A DNA stretch of 17,888 bases, taken from a bacterium. Its GTDB lineage: Bacteria; Patescibacteriota; Patescibacteriia; Patescibacteriales; JALTFF01. Below, in pieces: positions 1-7,206 of the stretch (the first letter of the stretch is position 1; each line of letters opens with the position of its first letter). The stretch covers positions 1-17,888 of the forward strand of contig JALTFF010000116.1 in NCBI GenBank assembly GCA_027007465.1, in the 5' to 3' direction. Position numbers and translations under genes: made by a program. The notes under the pieces were generated by a model. That model made no database searches and had not been told where the DNA came from. It saw nothing but the letters and a program-made list of their open reading frames with translations.

Positions 1-1
1 T

Positions 2-115
2 GATTTAGAAATAATTGACAAAATAATAAAAGAAGGCGAGGAGCTAGAAAAAAAAGCAGCACGTCTTGCTGATGTTTCCAATAATACGATTATCAATATT
101 GAGCCGGGCAAGTAA
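2..115 (+). CDS. C-terminal end of an unidentified protein (partial)
   Basis: An open frame enters from the left edge and ends at TAA 113-115, giving the last 37 residues of a protein. The segment is charged and helix-like, with the run KIIKEGEELEKKAARLAD followed by a short tail ending in EPGK. I do not recognise the family and no catalytic motif is visible. The stop codon lies directly at the start of the PEP-domain remnant that follows, so the 3' flank of this gene may have been reshaped by the duplication that left the remnant. That it is coding is inferred only from its composition and its open frame. Confidence 0.45.
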   Translation, partial: DLEIIDKIIKEGEELEKKAARLADVSNNTIINIEPGK

Positions 116-117
116 AA

Positions 118-225
118 CCTTGTATTATCAACACTAAAATCGCCACCAAAGTTTTAAAAGATGGAGATTTAGTGGAAGTAGATGCGAATAAAGGAATTGT
201 GAAAATTTTAAAAAGAGCTAAATAA
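118..225 (+). pseudogene. Remnant of a PEP-utilising phosphohistidine domain (3' end only)
   Basis: Translated from 118, this stretch reads as the last 35 codons of a PEP-utiliser mobile domain: PCIINTKIATKVLKDGD, then the LVEVDANKGIVKIL tail, ending at TAA 223-225. It aligns without gaps to the end of the next gene (1547-1653). Over the final 58 bases (166-223) I count only one difference, while the upstream half is more diverged. The domain core with the catalytic histidine (GGxTxHAA motif) is missing. The frame is closed upstream by a TGA at 100-102, and no start codon lies in the remnant. It is therefore a broken copy left by tandem duplication or recombination, not a working gene. Confidence 0.85.
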
Positions 226-232
226 TTTTTTT

Positions 233-1654
233 ATGTCAAAACTTGAAACAAAAAAATTATCTTCAAAATATTACACTTGGGAATGGGAGAGAAATGCTTA
301 TCCTTTTTATGTTTATATTTTTACCAGACAATGGCGATATAATAAATTTTTTAAGCCAGTTTATGTTTTATTTGTTTTAAAAAACAAAAAAGTTAATTGC
401 TATTTAGAAACAGCATCCCTTAATCAAGCTGCAAGAGATATTTTATCAAAAGCAGAGAAAGAAGCTTTTTTTGTTGATAATTTTAAAAGATATATTTATA
501 AAACAGGAATAGAATTACATAATTTTTGCGATAAATTAGAAAGAATTAATTTAGGCAAAAAAGATGTAAAAGAATTGCAAGAACTTCTTGCCCAATCTTT
601 TAAAATTTATAGTCATCATACTAGTGGCGTGGGTTTGATAAGAAATATTAATCGTTTAATGCAAAAGAAATTACTTGCTTTATATAAAAGTAAAAAAATA
701 GTTTCCACTTTATTTTCAACTGATAAAAAAAGTTTTTTTCTTAAAGAACATGAACAATTGTTAAAAATAGCTAATTTAATTAAAAAGAAAAAGTTAGGGC
801 AAAAAGAGATTGATAAATTATTAGATAAACATACAAAAAAATATTTTTATTTAGCTTTCGGTTATTATGATTGTAATATTTTTACGAAAAATGATTTTGA
901 AAAAAAACTTAGAAAGATAATGCATAAAAATGAGAGCGTAAATAATTTTCAAAATGAATTAAATATTAAAAAGCAAGAGAGAGATAGTTTAATTTTAAAA
1001 ATTAAACCAAATATTCAAATTAAAAGATTGATTGAACTTGGCTCTACTTGTACTTTTTTTAAAGATTTTATTAGGGGCAATTTAAACAGATTGCATTATA
1101 ATATTTATACTCTTTTTAAAGAGCTTGGCAAAAAAGTAGGAAAAGATTGGGCAGAAATTGCTTCTATATTGCCTGATAAAAATGGTTTTGTTGATGTAAA
1201 AAAAGGAAATATTATAAGTGGCCAAGCCATTATATACTCTGATAAAGACGGGATTAAAGTGATTACCAACAAGAAGGCTGAACAATTAATAAAAATTATT
1301 GACAAAAATTTCAAAGTTAAATATACTACGAATATTATAAAAGGAATGAACGCTAACCCTGGTTTAGCCAGGGGGCGAGTTAGAATCATATTTGAACCAA
1401 AAAAAATAAACGAAAAGGGATTTATTTTAGTTGCATCAATGACAACACCAGATCTAATGCCTTTAATAAAAAGATCTAAAGCTATTATTACTGACGAGGG
1501 AGGTTTAACCTGCCATGCAGCAATTATTTCCCGTGAATTAGGGGTTCCCTGTATCGTCGGCACCAAGATCGCTACTAAAGTTCTGAAAGATGGGGATTTA
1601 GTGGAAGTAGATGCGAATAAAGGAATTGTAAAAATTTTAAAAAGAGCTAAATGA
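233..1654 (+). CDS. PEP-utilising enzyme, mobile phosphohistidine domain protein lacking ATP-grasp
   Basis: The 473-residue product has two parts. Residues 1-365 are a lysine-rich, mainly helical region that resembles the middle/linker region of PEP-synthase-like proteins. Residues 370-473 are the swivelling phosphohistidine domain: GMNANPGLARGRVRI (371-385), ASMTTPDLMPLI (401-412) and DEGGLTCHAAI (421-431), with H428 as the expected phospho-acceptor. There is no N-terminal ATP-grasp and no C-terminal PEP/pyruvate barrel, so alone it cannot carry out a full dikinase reaction. Its TGA overlaps the next gene's ATG (ATGA at 1651), and that gene does encode an ATP-grasp, so the two products may act together; this is inference. 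The start lies 7 bases after the upstream remnant's stop and has no Shine-Dalgarno. Codons in the last part, around 1540-1590, are more G/C-rich than in the rest of the gene. Confidence 0.85.
   Translation: MSKLETKKLSSKYYTWEWERNAYPFYVYIFTRQWRYNKFFKPVYVLFVLKNKKVNCYLETASLNQAARDILSKAEKEAFFVDNFKRYIYKTGIELHNFCDKLERINLGKKDVKELQELLAQSFKIYSHHTSGVGLIRNINRLMQKKLLALYKSKKIVSTLFSTDKKSFFLKEHEQLLKIANLIKKKKLGQKEIDKLLDKHTKKYFYLAFGYYDCNIFTKNDFEKKLRKIMHKNESVNNFQNELNIKKQERDSLILKIKPNIQIKRLIELGSTCTFFKDFIRGNLNRLHYNIYTLFKELGKKVGKDWAEIASILPDKNGFVDVKKGNIISGQAIIYSDKDGIKVITNKKAEQLIKIIDKNFKVKYTTNIIKGMNANPGLARGRVRIIFEPKKINEKGFILVASMTTPDLMPLIKRSKAIITDEGGLTCHAAIISRELGVPCIVGTKIATKVLKDGDLVEVDANKGIVKILKRAK
1547..1653 (+). repeat. 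Direct repeat partner of the remnant at 118-224
   Basis: The 3' end of the first PEP-domain gene repeats the sequence at 118-224 without gaps. I count about 14 mismatches in 107 positions by eye, and 13 of them fall outside the last 58 coding bases. The final base difference turns TAA into TGA. The uneven distribution, near-identity at the end and divergence before it, suggests recent gene conversion or a duplication followed by partial replacement. Confidence 0.85.
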
Positions 1655-3615
1655 AATTTGTAAAATTGTTTTCACAACTTAATAAAAATGATGTAGCGAT
1701 CGCCGGTGGCAAAGGCGCTTCTTTAGGAGAGATGACCCAAGCAGGAATTCCAGTTCCCCCTGGTTTTGTTATTCTTGCCAATGCGTTTGATAAATTTCTC
1801 AAAGAAACTGATTTGAATGTTGAAATTGACGCAGTTTTAGATACAGTTGATATAAAAGAAGTTCATACTATTGAAAATGCTTCTGAAAAAATTCGGGCAA
1901 TGATTCTTTCCAAAGAAATGCCAAAAGACATTAAAGCAGAGATTCTAAAATTCTATCAAAAATTAGATTGTAAATTTGTTGCTGTTCGTTCTTCTGCAAC
2001 ATCAGAAGATTCTGCTTCTGCAGCTTGGGCAGGACAATTAGATAGCTTTCTCAATACTACAGAAAATACACTTTTGGAAAATGTTAAAAAATGTTGGGCT
2101 TCTCTATTTACTCCCAGAGCTATTTTTTACAGATTTGAAAAAGAATTAAGCAAAGATACAATCTCTGTTGCTGTTGTTGTCCAAAAAATGGTTGATTCTG
2201 AAAAATCAGGAATTGCTTTTTCTGTCCATCCAGTAACTCAAGATAAAAACCAAATCATCATTGAAGCTGGTTTTGGTTTAGGTGAAGCCATTGTTTCTGG
2301 TTCAATCACTCCTGATAGTTATGTGGTAGATAAGCAGGAACTTAAAATTTTAGATGTAAATATAAACGAGCAGACAAAAGCATTATACAAAAAACCTAAA
2401 GGCGGAAATGAATGGAGAAAATTAGGAGAAAAAGGCAAGGAGCAAGTTTTAAATAAAAAAGAAATTATTGAATTATCTAAACTAATCACAAAAATTGAAA
2501 ATCATTATGGTTTTCCTGTTGATATTGAATGGGCAAAAGAAAAAAGAAAGTTTTATATTACGCAGAGCAGGCCGATAACGACTTTAAATAAATCTAATAA
2601 AACAGAAAAAAAATTGCAGAAAACTGTAACAAGATTTTATTATCCAATATCAATTCAAGCATGGTTTAATGGAGCGACGAATGAACTTAAAAAAATTATT
2701 GGGGTAGGTTTTAGTGATGTAATAATGAAATTTGATGGTAAAAAGGTAGAGGTATTTCGAATTGCCGAAGAATTACAAACTAAAATAAAAATGGCAATGT
2801 TAAATTATGTAATAACAAAAAACTTTTCAGAAGGATTGAATGATTATAAAAAGTTAATTAAAAAATATGACAAGGTTCTATCAGAGAAAAACAATATTTT
2901 TAAAGCAGTTAAACTTTATGAGAAACTCTATCCAATATTCGCAGTTAGTTATTTTGTTTCAAATTTTTGGGTGGATGAATTGCCAAATAATAAAAAGGAA
3001 TATATCATTAAGCTTTGCACAAAATACAGAAAAATTTCGGATGGTATTTTAAATAGATTAGATCAATTTGTGGCTAATTTTTTAAAAAAGCGTAAACTAT
3101 CTTATTTTACTATTTTAGGTGTAGCAAAAAACAAAAATAAGGCGGAATTATTAGAATTAAAATGGTTAAAAAATGGATATATATTTTCAAAAGGTAAATT
3201 TCAAAATATTTCGTGGGTAAATTTTTTGCAAAATAACAGACTTTTTTATGAAGAAGAAACTATTTTAAATAATACAAAAAATATAATACATGGTTCGATT
3301 GCTTTTTCTGGCAGAGTTATAGGAAAAGTAAAAATAGTTTTTTCGCCTTTTGATTTTAAAAAAATAAAAAATGGCGATATATTGGTATCACCAATGACGC
3401 AACCTACTTTTGTTCCTATTCTTTCGAAAATTGCCGGGATAGTTACTGATGAAGGTGGTGTAACCTCCCACGCTGCCATTGTTGCTCGTGAGATGAACAA
3501 ACCATGCATAATCGGAACAAAAATTGCTACGCAAGTTCTAAAAGATGGTATGAAAGTAGAAGTGGATGCAAATAATGGTATTGTGAAAATAATTAAAAAT
3601 AATAAGAAATTTTGA
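1651..3615 (+). CDS. PEP synthase-like / RPH-like phosphotransferase (ATP-grasp - middle - phosphohistidine)
   Basis: The 654-residue protein begins with a PPDK/PEP-synthase N-terminal ATP-grasp: AGGKGASLGEM (18-28), VRSSATSEDSASAAWAGQ (112-129), SGIAFSVHP (186-194), EAGFGLGEAIVSG (205-217) and DIEWA with ITQSRPIT (291-310). A middle region of about 230 residues (315-545) has no family motif I recognise. The phosphohistidine domain follows (545-654), with DEGGVTSHAAI and H607. E. coli PpsA (792 aa) has a PEP/pyruvate TIM-barrel after the histidine domain; here the protein stops. The domain order therefore matches rifampin phosphotransferase more than true pyruvate,water dikinase, and the acceptor substrate is unknown. 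It is translationally coupled to the preceding gene by ATGA. An annotation as PEP synthase would be incomplete. Confidence 0.88.
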   Translation: MKFVKLFSQLNKNDVAIAGGKGASLGEMTQAGIPVPPGFVILANAFDKFLKETDLNVEIDAVLDTVDIKEVHTIENASEKIRAMILSKEMPKDIKAEILKFYQKLDCKFVAVRSSATSEDSASAAWAGQLDSFLNTTENTLLENVKKCWASLFTPRAIFYRFEKELSKDTISVAVVVQKMVDSEKSGIAFSVHPVTQDKNQIIIEAGFGLGEAIVSGSITPDSYVVDKQELKILDVNINEQTKALYKKPKGGNEWRKLGEKGKEQVLNKKEIIELSKLITKIENHYGFPVDIEWAKEKRKFYITQSRPITTLNKSNKTEKKLQKTVTRFYYPISIQAWFNGATNELKKIIGVGFSDVIMKFDGKKVEVFRIAEELQTKIKMAMLNYVITKNFSEGLNDYKKLIKKYDKVLSEKNNIFKAVKLYEKLYPIFAVSYFVSNFWVDELPNNKKEYIIKLCTKYRKISDGILNRLDQFVANFLKKRKLSYFTILGVAKNKNKAELLELKWLKNGYIFSKGKFQNISWVNFLQNNRLFYEEETILNNTKNIIHGSIAFSGRVIGKVKIVFSPFDFKKIKNGDILVSPMTQPTFVPILSKIAGIVTDEGGVTSHAAIVAREMNKPCIIGTKIATQVLKDGMKVEVDANNGIVKIIKNNKKF

Positions 3616-3656
3616 AAAATGAAATTCATCTTTAACCCTCATTCCATTTTTCAAAA
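3610..3656. repeat. 12-bp inverted repeat overlapping the stop codon
   Basis: TTTTGAAAAATG (3610-3621) is perfectly complementary to CATTTTTCAAAA (3645-3656), and a further three pairs form inside. The left arm contains the TGA stop of the PEP-synthase-like gene. The stem is long but A/T-only apart from two G-C pairs, and no U-tract follows on the + strand. It could be a weak 3'-end hairpin, or a terminator for transcripts coming from the right on the - strand, where a T-rich run follows. Its function is not established. Confidence 0.5.
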
Positions 3657-3771
3657 CGAAAAAATCAAATTTATATTTAATAAGGAAAGCCTAATAGATA
3701 AACAGGAGCGAAAATATTTTTTGAACTCGCGCTCCGTTACACTCTCTTCTCCATTATCGCTATGGCTCTAA
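3619..3771 (+). CDS. Possible small ORF, 50 residues, probably not a gene
   Basis: An ATG three bases after the upstream stop opens a 50-codon frame beginning MKFIFNPHSIFQNEKIKFIF and ending at TAA 3769-3771. The product is basic and hydrophobic in its first third, and I recognise no domain. The region is less A/T-rich than its surroundings, and other frames are also open here, so chance is a good explanation. It is recorded because its position just behind the PEP-synthase-like gene would allow re-initiation. Confidence 0.15.
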   Translation: MKFIFNPHSIFQNEKIKFIFNKESLIDKQERKYFLNSRSVTLSSPLSLWL

Positions 3772-3966
3772 CCAGAATCCTTCTCCTTTTGCTCAAAGAA
3801 ACTCAACTTATTAAAGGAGTTGAGCTCATTTAAAGATTGAATTTCTACCTTTATTCAGAATGATATGTTTAGCGCGAAAATAGCGCAAGCAAGATTAGAT
3901 TTGCTTTGTTAAATAATTAAATCATTCATATATCTATCTAAAAGATATTAAAACTCCTTTTAAGAA
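3772..3966. other. Gene-poor spacer with small hairpins upstream of the gpmI promoter
   Basis: I see no convincing gene in this stretch. Nearby weak structures are GGAGCG/CGCTCC (3705-3710 with 3730-3735), CTCAAC/GTTGAG (3802-3807 with 3819-3824) and an AGCGC direct repeat around 3871-3886. On the - strand, a reading frame at 3651-3854 is interrupted by only one TAG (complement of 3768-3770). It could be a decayed ORF, but it matches nothing I know. Confidence 0.4.
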
Positions 3967-3995
3967 TTGACATAATATCTATAAAAAACTATAAT
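3967..3995 (+). promoter_or_regulatory. Consensus sigma70-type promoter for gpmI, probably giving a leaderless mRNA
   Basis: TTGACA at 3967-3972 and TATAAT at 3990-3995 are exact consensus boxes separated by the optimal 17 bases. Transcription would be expected to start about 7 bases further on, near 4002. The ATG of the first gpmI is at 4005, so the message would have a leader of about three bases or none. No ribosome binding site is present, in agreement with this. Confidence 0.85.
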
Positions 3996-4004
3996 ATATT
4001 TAAT

Positions 4005-5567
4005 ATGAACAAAAAACAAAAAAATTTACCTTTAATTTTAATCATTCTTGATGGTTGGGGATTAGCAGAGCCAAATAAAGGCAATGCTGTCACATTAGCT
4101 AAAACACCAGTGATGGACAAATTATATAAAAACTATCCATGGACAGAAATCTGCGCTCATGGAAAATGTGTTGGTTTACCTAAAAATCAAGTAGGAAATA
4201 GCGAAGCTGGGCATATGAATATTGGAGCTGGAAGAATAATTGAACAAGATGCTGTGAGAATTAATAAAAGTATTGATGATATGACATTTTTTAAGAATCC
4301 CGCTTTTTTAACAGCTATTAACCATGTTAAAGAATATAAAAGTTCAATGCATTTAATGGGGATGCTATCTAATGGAGCAAGTCCACATAGTGATCCAAAA
4401 CATTTACAATCTATTTTATTACTTTTAAGGCAGAAAAAAATAGAAAAAATTTATCTTCACCTATTTACAGACGGAAGAGATTCAGGAAGATTTATTGGGT
4501 TAAAATTAGCCCAACAATTAACAAAAAGTTTAATGCCAAATGAAAAAATAGCTAGTGTTATGGGACGATTTTATGCAATGGACAGAAAAAAAGCTTGGCC
4601 TAGGACAGAAAAAGCTTATAACGCAATTGTATTAGGACAAGGAAGAAAAGCTAAAACAGTCCAAGATGCTATTACTCAAGGATATAACCATAATGAAAAT
4701 GATGAATTTTTAAATCCATATATAATCACAGAAAATAATCAACCGATTGCAACAGTAAAAGATAATGATTCTGTAATATTTTTTAATTTGAGGTCTGACA
4801 GAGCAAGACAATTAGCAAAAACATTTATTCAGATTGATTTTGAGAAAAAAAATCCAAATTCTTTTCGCAGGAAAAAGGTTCTGAAAAATTTATCATTTGT
4901 GGCTATGACAGATTTTGGTCCAGATTTAGAAAAAATGATTACAGCTTATCCTTCAAAAAATATCAAGCAAACATTACCAATGCAATTAAAAAATATTAGC
5001 CAACTTTATTTAGCAGAAACTGAGAAATATGCGCATGTCACTTATTTTTTTAATGGAGGTTATGCTGATCCAGTAAATGGCGAGGATAGAAAAGTAGTGC
5101 CTTCACCAAATGTAAAATCTTATGATTTAACACCAGCTATGAGTTCAGGACAACTAACAAAAGAAGTGTTAACAAATTTAGAAAAAGGTAAATATGATTT
5201 TACTGTTTTAAATTTTGCAGCTCCAGATATGGTCGGTCATACTGGTAATTTAAAAGCTGGCATTCAAACAATTGAAGCTGTTGATAAATATGTAGGTGAG
5301 ATTGTTAGAGCTTATCTTAAAAAAAATGGTATTGTAATTATTACAGCTGATCATGGAAATATTGAAGAAATGATAAATTTAGAAACAGGAGAAGTTGACA
5401 CAAAACATTCAACAAATCCAGTGCCATTTATAATAGTCGGAAAAGAGTTTAAAAACAAAAAAATAAAATTTAAAAAAAATGGACTCTTAGGAGATGTTGC
5501 TCCGACAATATTGAAAATATTAGGCTATAAAAAGCCAAAAGAAATGATAAGAAGTTCTTTAATCTAA
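4005..5567 (+). CDS. gpmI: 2,3-bisphosphoglycerate-independent phosphoglycerate mutase (first, divergent copy)
   Basis: This 520-residue member of the iPGM family interconverts 3- and 2-phosphoglycerate in the cytosol through a phosphoserine intermediate. Visible family motifs are ILDGWG (14-19, metal-binding D16), GNSEAGHMNIGAGR with nucleophile S66, TDGRD, GRFYAMDR, FNLRSDRAR, ETEKYAHVTYFFNGG, PDMVGHTGN, TADHGN and KHSTNPVPF. All the metal ligands and phosphate-binding arginines I can check are kept. The 3-PG loop differs from the usual GGVHSH form, reading GASPHSDPKHL with one extra residue, and DGRD is followed by SGRF rather than TPP. The gene opens the operon directly behind a consensus promoter, and a second gpmI follows after 20 bases. 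I expect it to be active, but specialisation relative to its neighbour is possible. Confidence 0.95.
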   Translation: MNKKQKNLPLILIILDGWGLAEPNKGNAVTLAKTPVMDKLYKNYPWTEICAHGKCVGLPKNQVGNSEAGHMNIGAGRIIEQDAVRINKSIDDMTFFKNPAFLTAINHVKEYKSSMHLMGMLSNGASPHSDPKHLQSILLLLRQKKIEKIYLHLFTDGRDSGRFIGLKLAQQLTKSLMPNEKIASVMGRFYAMDRKKAWPRTEKAYNAIVLGQGRKAKTVQDAITQGYNHNENDEFLNPYIITENNQPIATVKDNDSVIFFNLRSDRARQLAKTFIQIDFEKKNPNSFRRKKVLKNLSFVAMTDFGPDLEKMITAYPSKNIKQTLPMQLKNISQLYLAETEKYAHVTYFFNGGYADPVNGEDRKVVPSPNVKSYDLTPAMSSGQLTKEVLTNLEKGKYDFTVLNFAAPDMVGHTGNLKAGIQTIEAVDKYVGEIVRAYLKKNGIVIITADHGNIEEMINLETGEVDTKHSTNPVPFIIVGKEFKNKKIKFKKNGLLGDVAPTILKILGYKKPKEMIRSSLI

Positions 5568-5587
5568 TCTAAAATTTTAGTAATAAA

Positions 5588-7198
5588 ATGATCACAAAAG
5601 AAAATAAACAATCTATCAGACCAAAGCCAGTAATGTTAATCATTTTAGATGGGTTTGGCATTGCTCCTCCATCTGGGGCAAATGCAATAACTTTAGCTAA
5701 TACTCCTGTATTAGATAGATTGATTGCTGAATATCCAGCTACAACATTACAGGCTTCTGGGCTTGCTGTAGGTCTTCCTTGGGGTAAAATGGGGAATAGT
5801 GAAGTAGGCCATATGAGCATAGGAGCAGGAAGAATAATTTATCAAGATTTACAGTTGATAAATCAATCAATTAGTGATGGAAGCTTCTTTAAAAATAAAG
5901 CTTTTGTCAAGGCGATTAATCATGTAAAAGAAAATAATTCATCACTCCATTTATTAGGACTTGTTTCTAATGGAGGAGTACATAGTTCAATAGAGCACTT
6001 GCAAGCACTATTAGAGATGGCAAAGAGATATAAATTAGAAAAAGTTTATATTCATGCTATACTTGATGGAAGAGACACTCCATTTAATAGTGGATTAAAT
6101 TTTATTAAACAAATTATTGATTATGCCAATGAAATTAATTGTGGTAAAATTGCTAGCCTTAGTGGACGATTTTATGCTATGGATAGAGATAATCATTGGG
6201 AGAGGATAAAATTAGCTTATGATGCTATTCGTTTTGGAAAAGGAAACAAATTTACTGACCCATTAGATGCTATAAGAAAATCTTATGAAAAAAAAGTCTA
6301 TGATGAAGAAATGAAACCTATTGTCATAATAGGAAGTAATAATCAACCAATAGCAACTATTAAAGATAAGGATGCTGTAATCTTTTTTAATTTTCGTTCT
6401 GATAGGCCAAGGGAATTGACTAAAACATTTGTGCTTCCATCATTTCCAAAATTTGATAGGGGAGAATATTTAAGAAATTTGCTTTTTGTTACAATGACAA
6501 GATATGATGAAAGTCTACCAACAGAAGTAGCTTTTTTACCAGACAAACCACGCCAAACACTTGGTAAGGTTATATCTGATTATGGGTTAAAGCAACTAAG
6601 AATAGCAGAAACTGAAAAATATGCTCATGTCACTTATTTTTTTAATGGTGGCGAAGAAAAAAAATACCCTGGTGAAGATACTATTTTAGTGCCTTCTCCA
6701 AGAGTAGGCAGTTATGATCAAAAGCCAGAAATGTCTGCTAAGATAATTACTGAAAAAGTGATTAACGAAATTATGAAAGATAAATATGATTTTATATTGC
6801 TTAATTTTGCTAATCCTGATATGGTAGGGCATACAGGGAATTTAAAAGCAACTATTAAAGCTGTTGAAGTAGTTGACAGTTGTTTAGGAGAAATAACAAG
6901 TGTTATAGAAAATAAGGGTGGAGTAGCTATTATTATTGCTGACCATGGGAATGCTGAATGCCTTTATGATATGCAAACTGGAAGAATAAATAAAGAACAC
7001 ACAACTAATCCAGTGCCATTTATTGTTGTGGGAAAAGATTGGCGAGGTAAAAATATTGCTTCATTTCCAGATGTAACTGGCGGAGACTTAAGCATAATTA
7101 AGCCTCAAGGAATATTAGCAGATGTAGCGCCAAGTATTTTAGATATAATGAAATTAAAAAAACCAGCTGAAATGAAAGGTATATCTTTAATAAGATAA
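5588..7198 (+). CDS. gpmI: 2,3-bisphosphoglycerate-independent phosphoglycerate mutase (second, canonical copy)
   Basis: This 536-residue iPGM paralogue catalyses the same reaction as the upstream gene. It keeps the textbook motifs: ILDGFG (D21), GNSEVGHMSIGAGR (S71), GGVHSSIEHL, LDGRDTP, SGRFYAMDRDNHWER, FNFRSDRPREL, ETEKYAHVTYFFNGG, PDMVGHTGN, ADHGN and EHTTNPVPF. It is slightly longer than the usual length of about 510, partly through a C-terminal insertion (FPDVTGGDLSIIKPQ) before the final ADVAPSILDIM. It starts 20 bases after the first copy, has no Shine-Dalgarno, and is followed by the next gene after 8 bases. The two copies differ throughout, so the duplication is old or one copy was acquired. 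This one looks the more typical housekeeping enzyme. Confidence 0.95.
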   Translation: MITKENKQSIRPKPVMLIILDGFGIAPPSGANAITLANTPVLDRLIAEYPATTLQASGLAVGLPWGKMGNSEVGHMSIGAGRIIYQDLQLINQSISDGSFFKNKAFVKAINHVKENNSSLHLLGLVSNGGVHSSIEHLQALLEMAKRYKLEKVYIHAILDGRDTPFNSGLNFIKQIIDYANEINCGKIASLSGRFYAMDRDNHWERIKLAYDAIRFGKGNKFTDPLDAIRKSYEKKVYDEEMKPIVIIGSNNQPIATIKDKDAVIFFNFRSDRPRELTKTFVLPSFPKFDRGEYLRNLLFVTMTRYDESLPTEVAFLPDKPRQTLGKVISDYGLKQLRIAETEKYAHVTYFFNGGEEKKYPGEDTILVPSPRVGSYDQKPEMSAKIITEKVINEIMKDKYDFILLNFANPDMVGHTGNLKATIKAVEVVDSCLGEITSVIENKGGVAIIIADHGNAECLYDMQTGRINKEHTTNPVPFIVVGKDWRGKNIASFPDVTGGDLSIIKPQGILADVAPSILDIMKLKKPAEMKGISLIR

Positions 7199-7206
7199 TA
7201 ATTAAT

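Noticed and set aside
1105..1566. Long - strand frames opposite the PEP-domain genes (also 3246-3629)
   Set aside because: They lie entirely antisense to genes with clear conserved motifs, and their products look like shadow translations of the phosphohistidine domain coding strand.
1652..3615. Possible recoding of TGA (code 25 or code 4), since genes end in TGA at 1654, 3615 and 15034
   Set aside because: TGA falls at natural protein ends, twice in ATGA overlaps, and no internal TGA occurs within conserved domains. Tryptophan is encoded by TGG, and glycine by GGN, in the conserved motifs.
3702..3830. Open + strand frame of about 40 codons in the spacer, ending KETQLIKGVELI
   Set aside because: No start codon near its beginning, only an internal ATG. 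It overlaps another open frame on the same strand, and the local composition makes open frames common.
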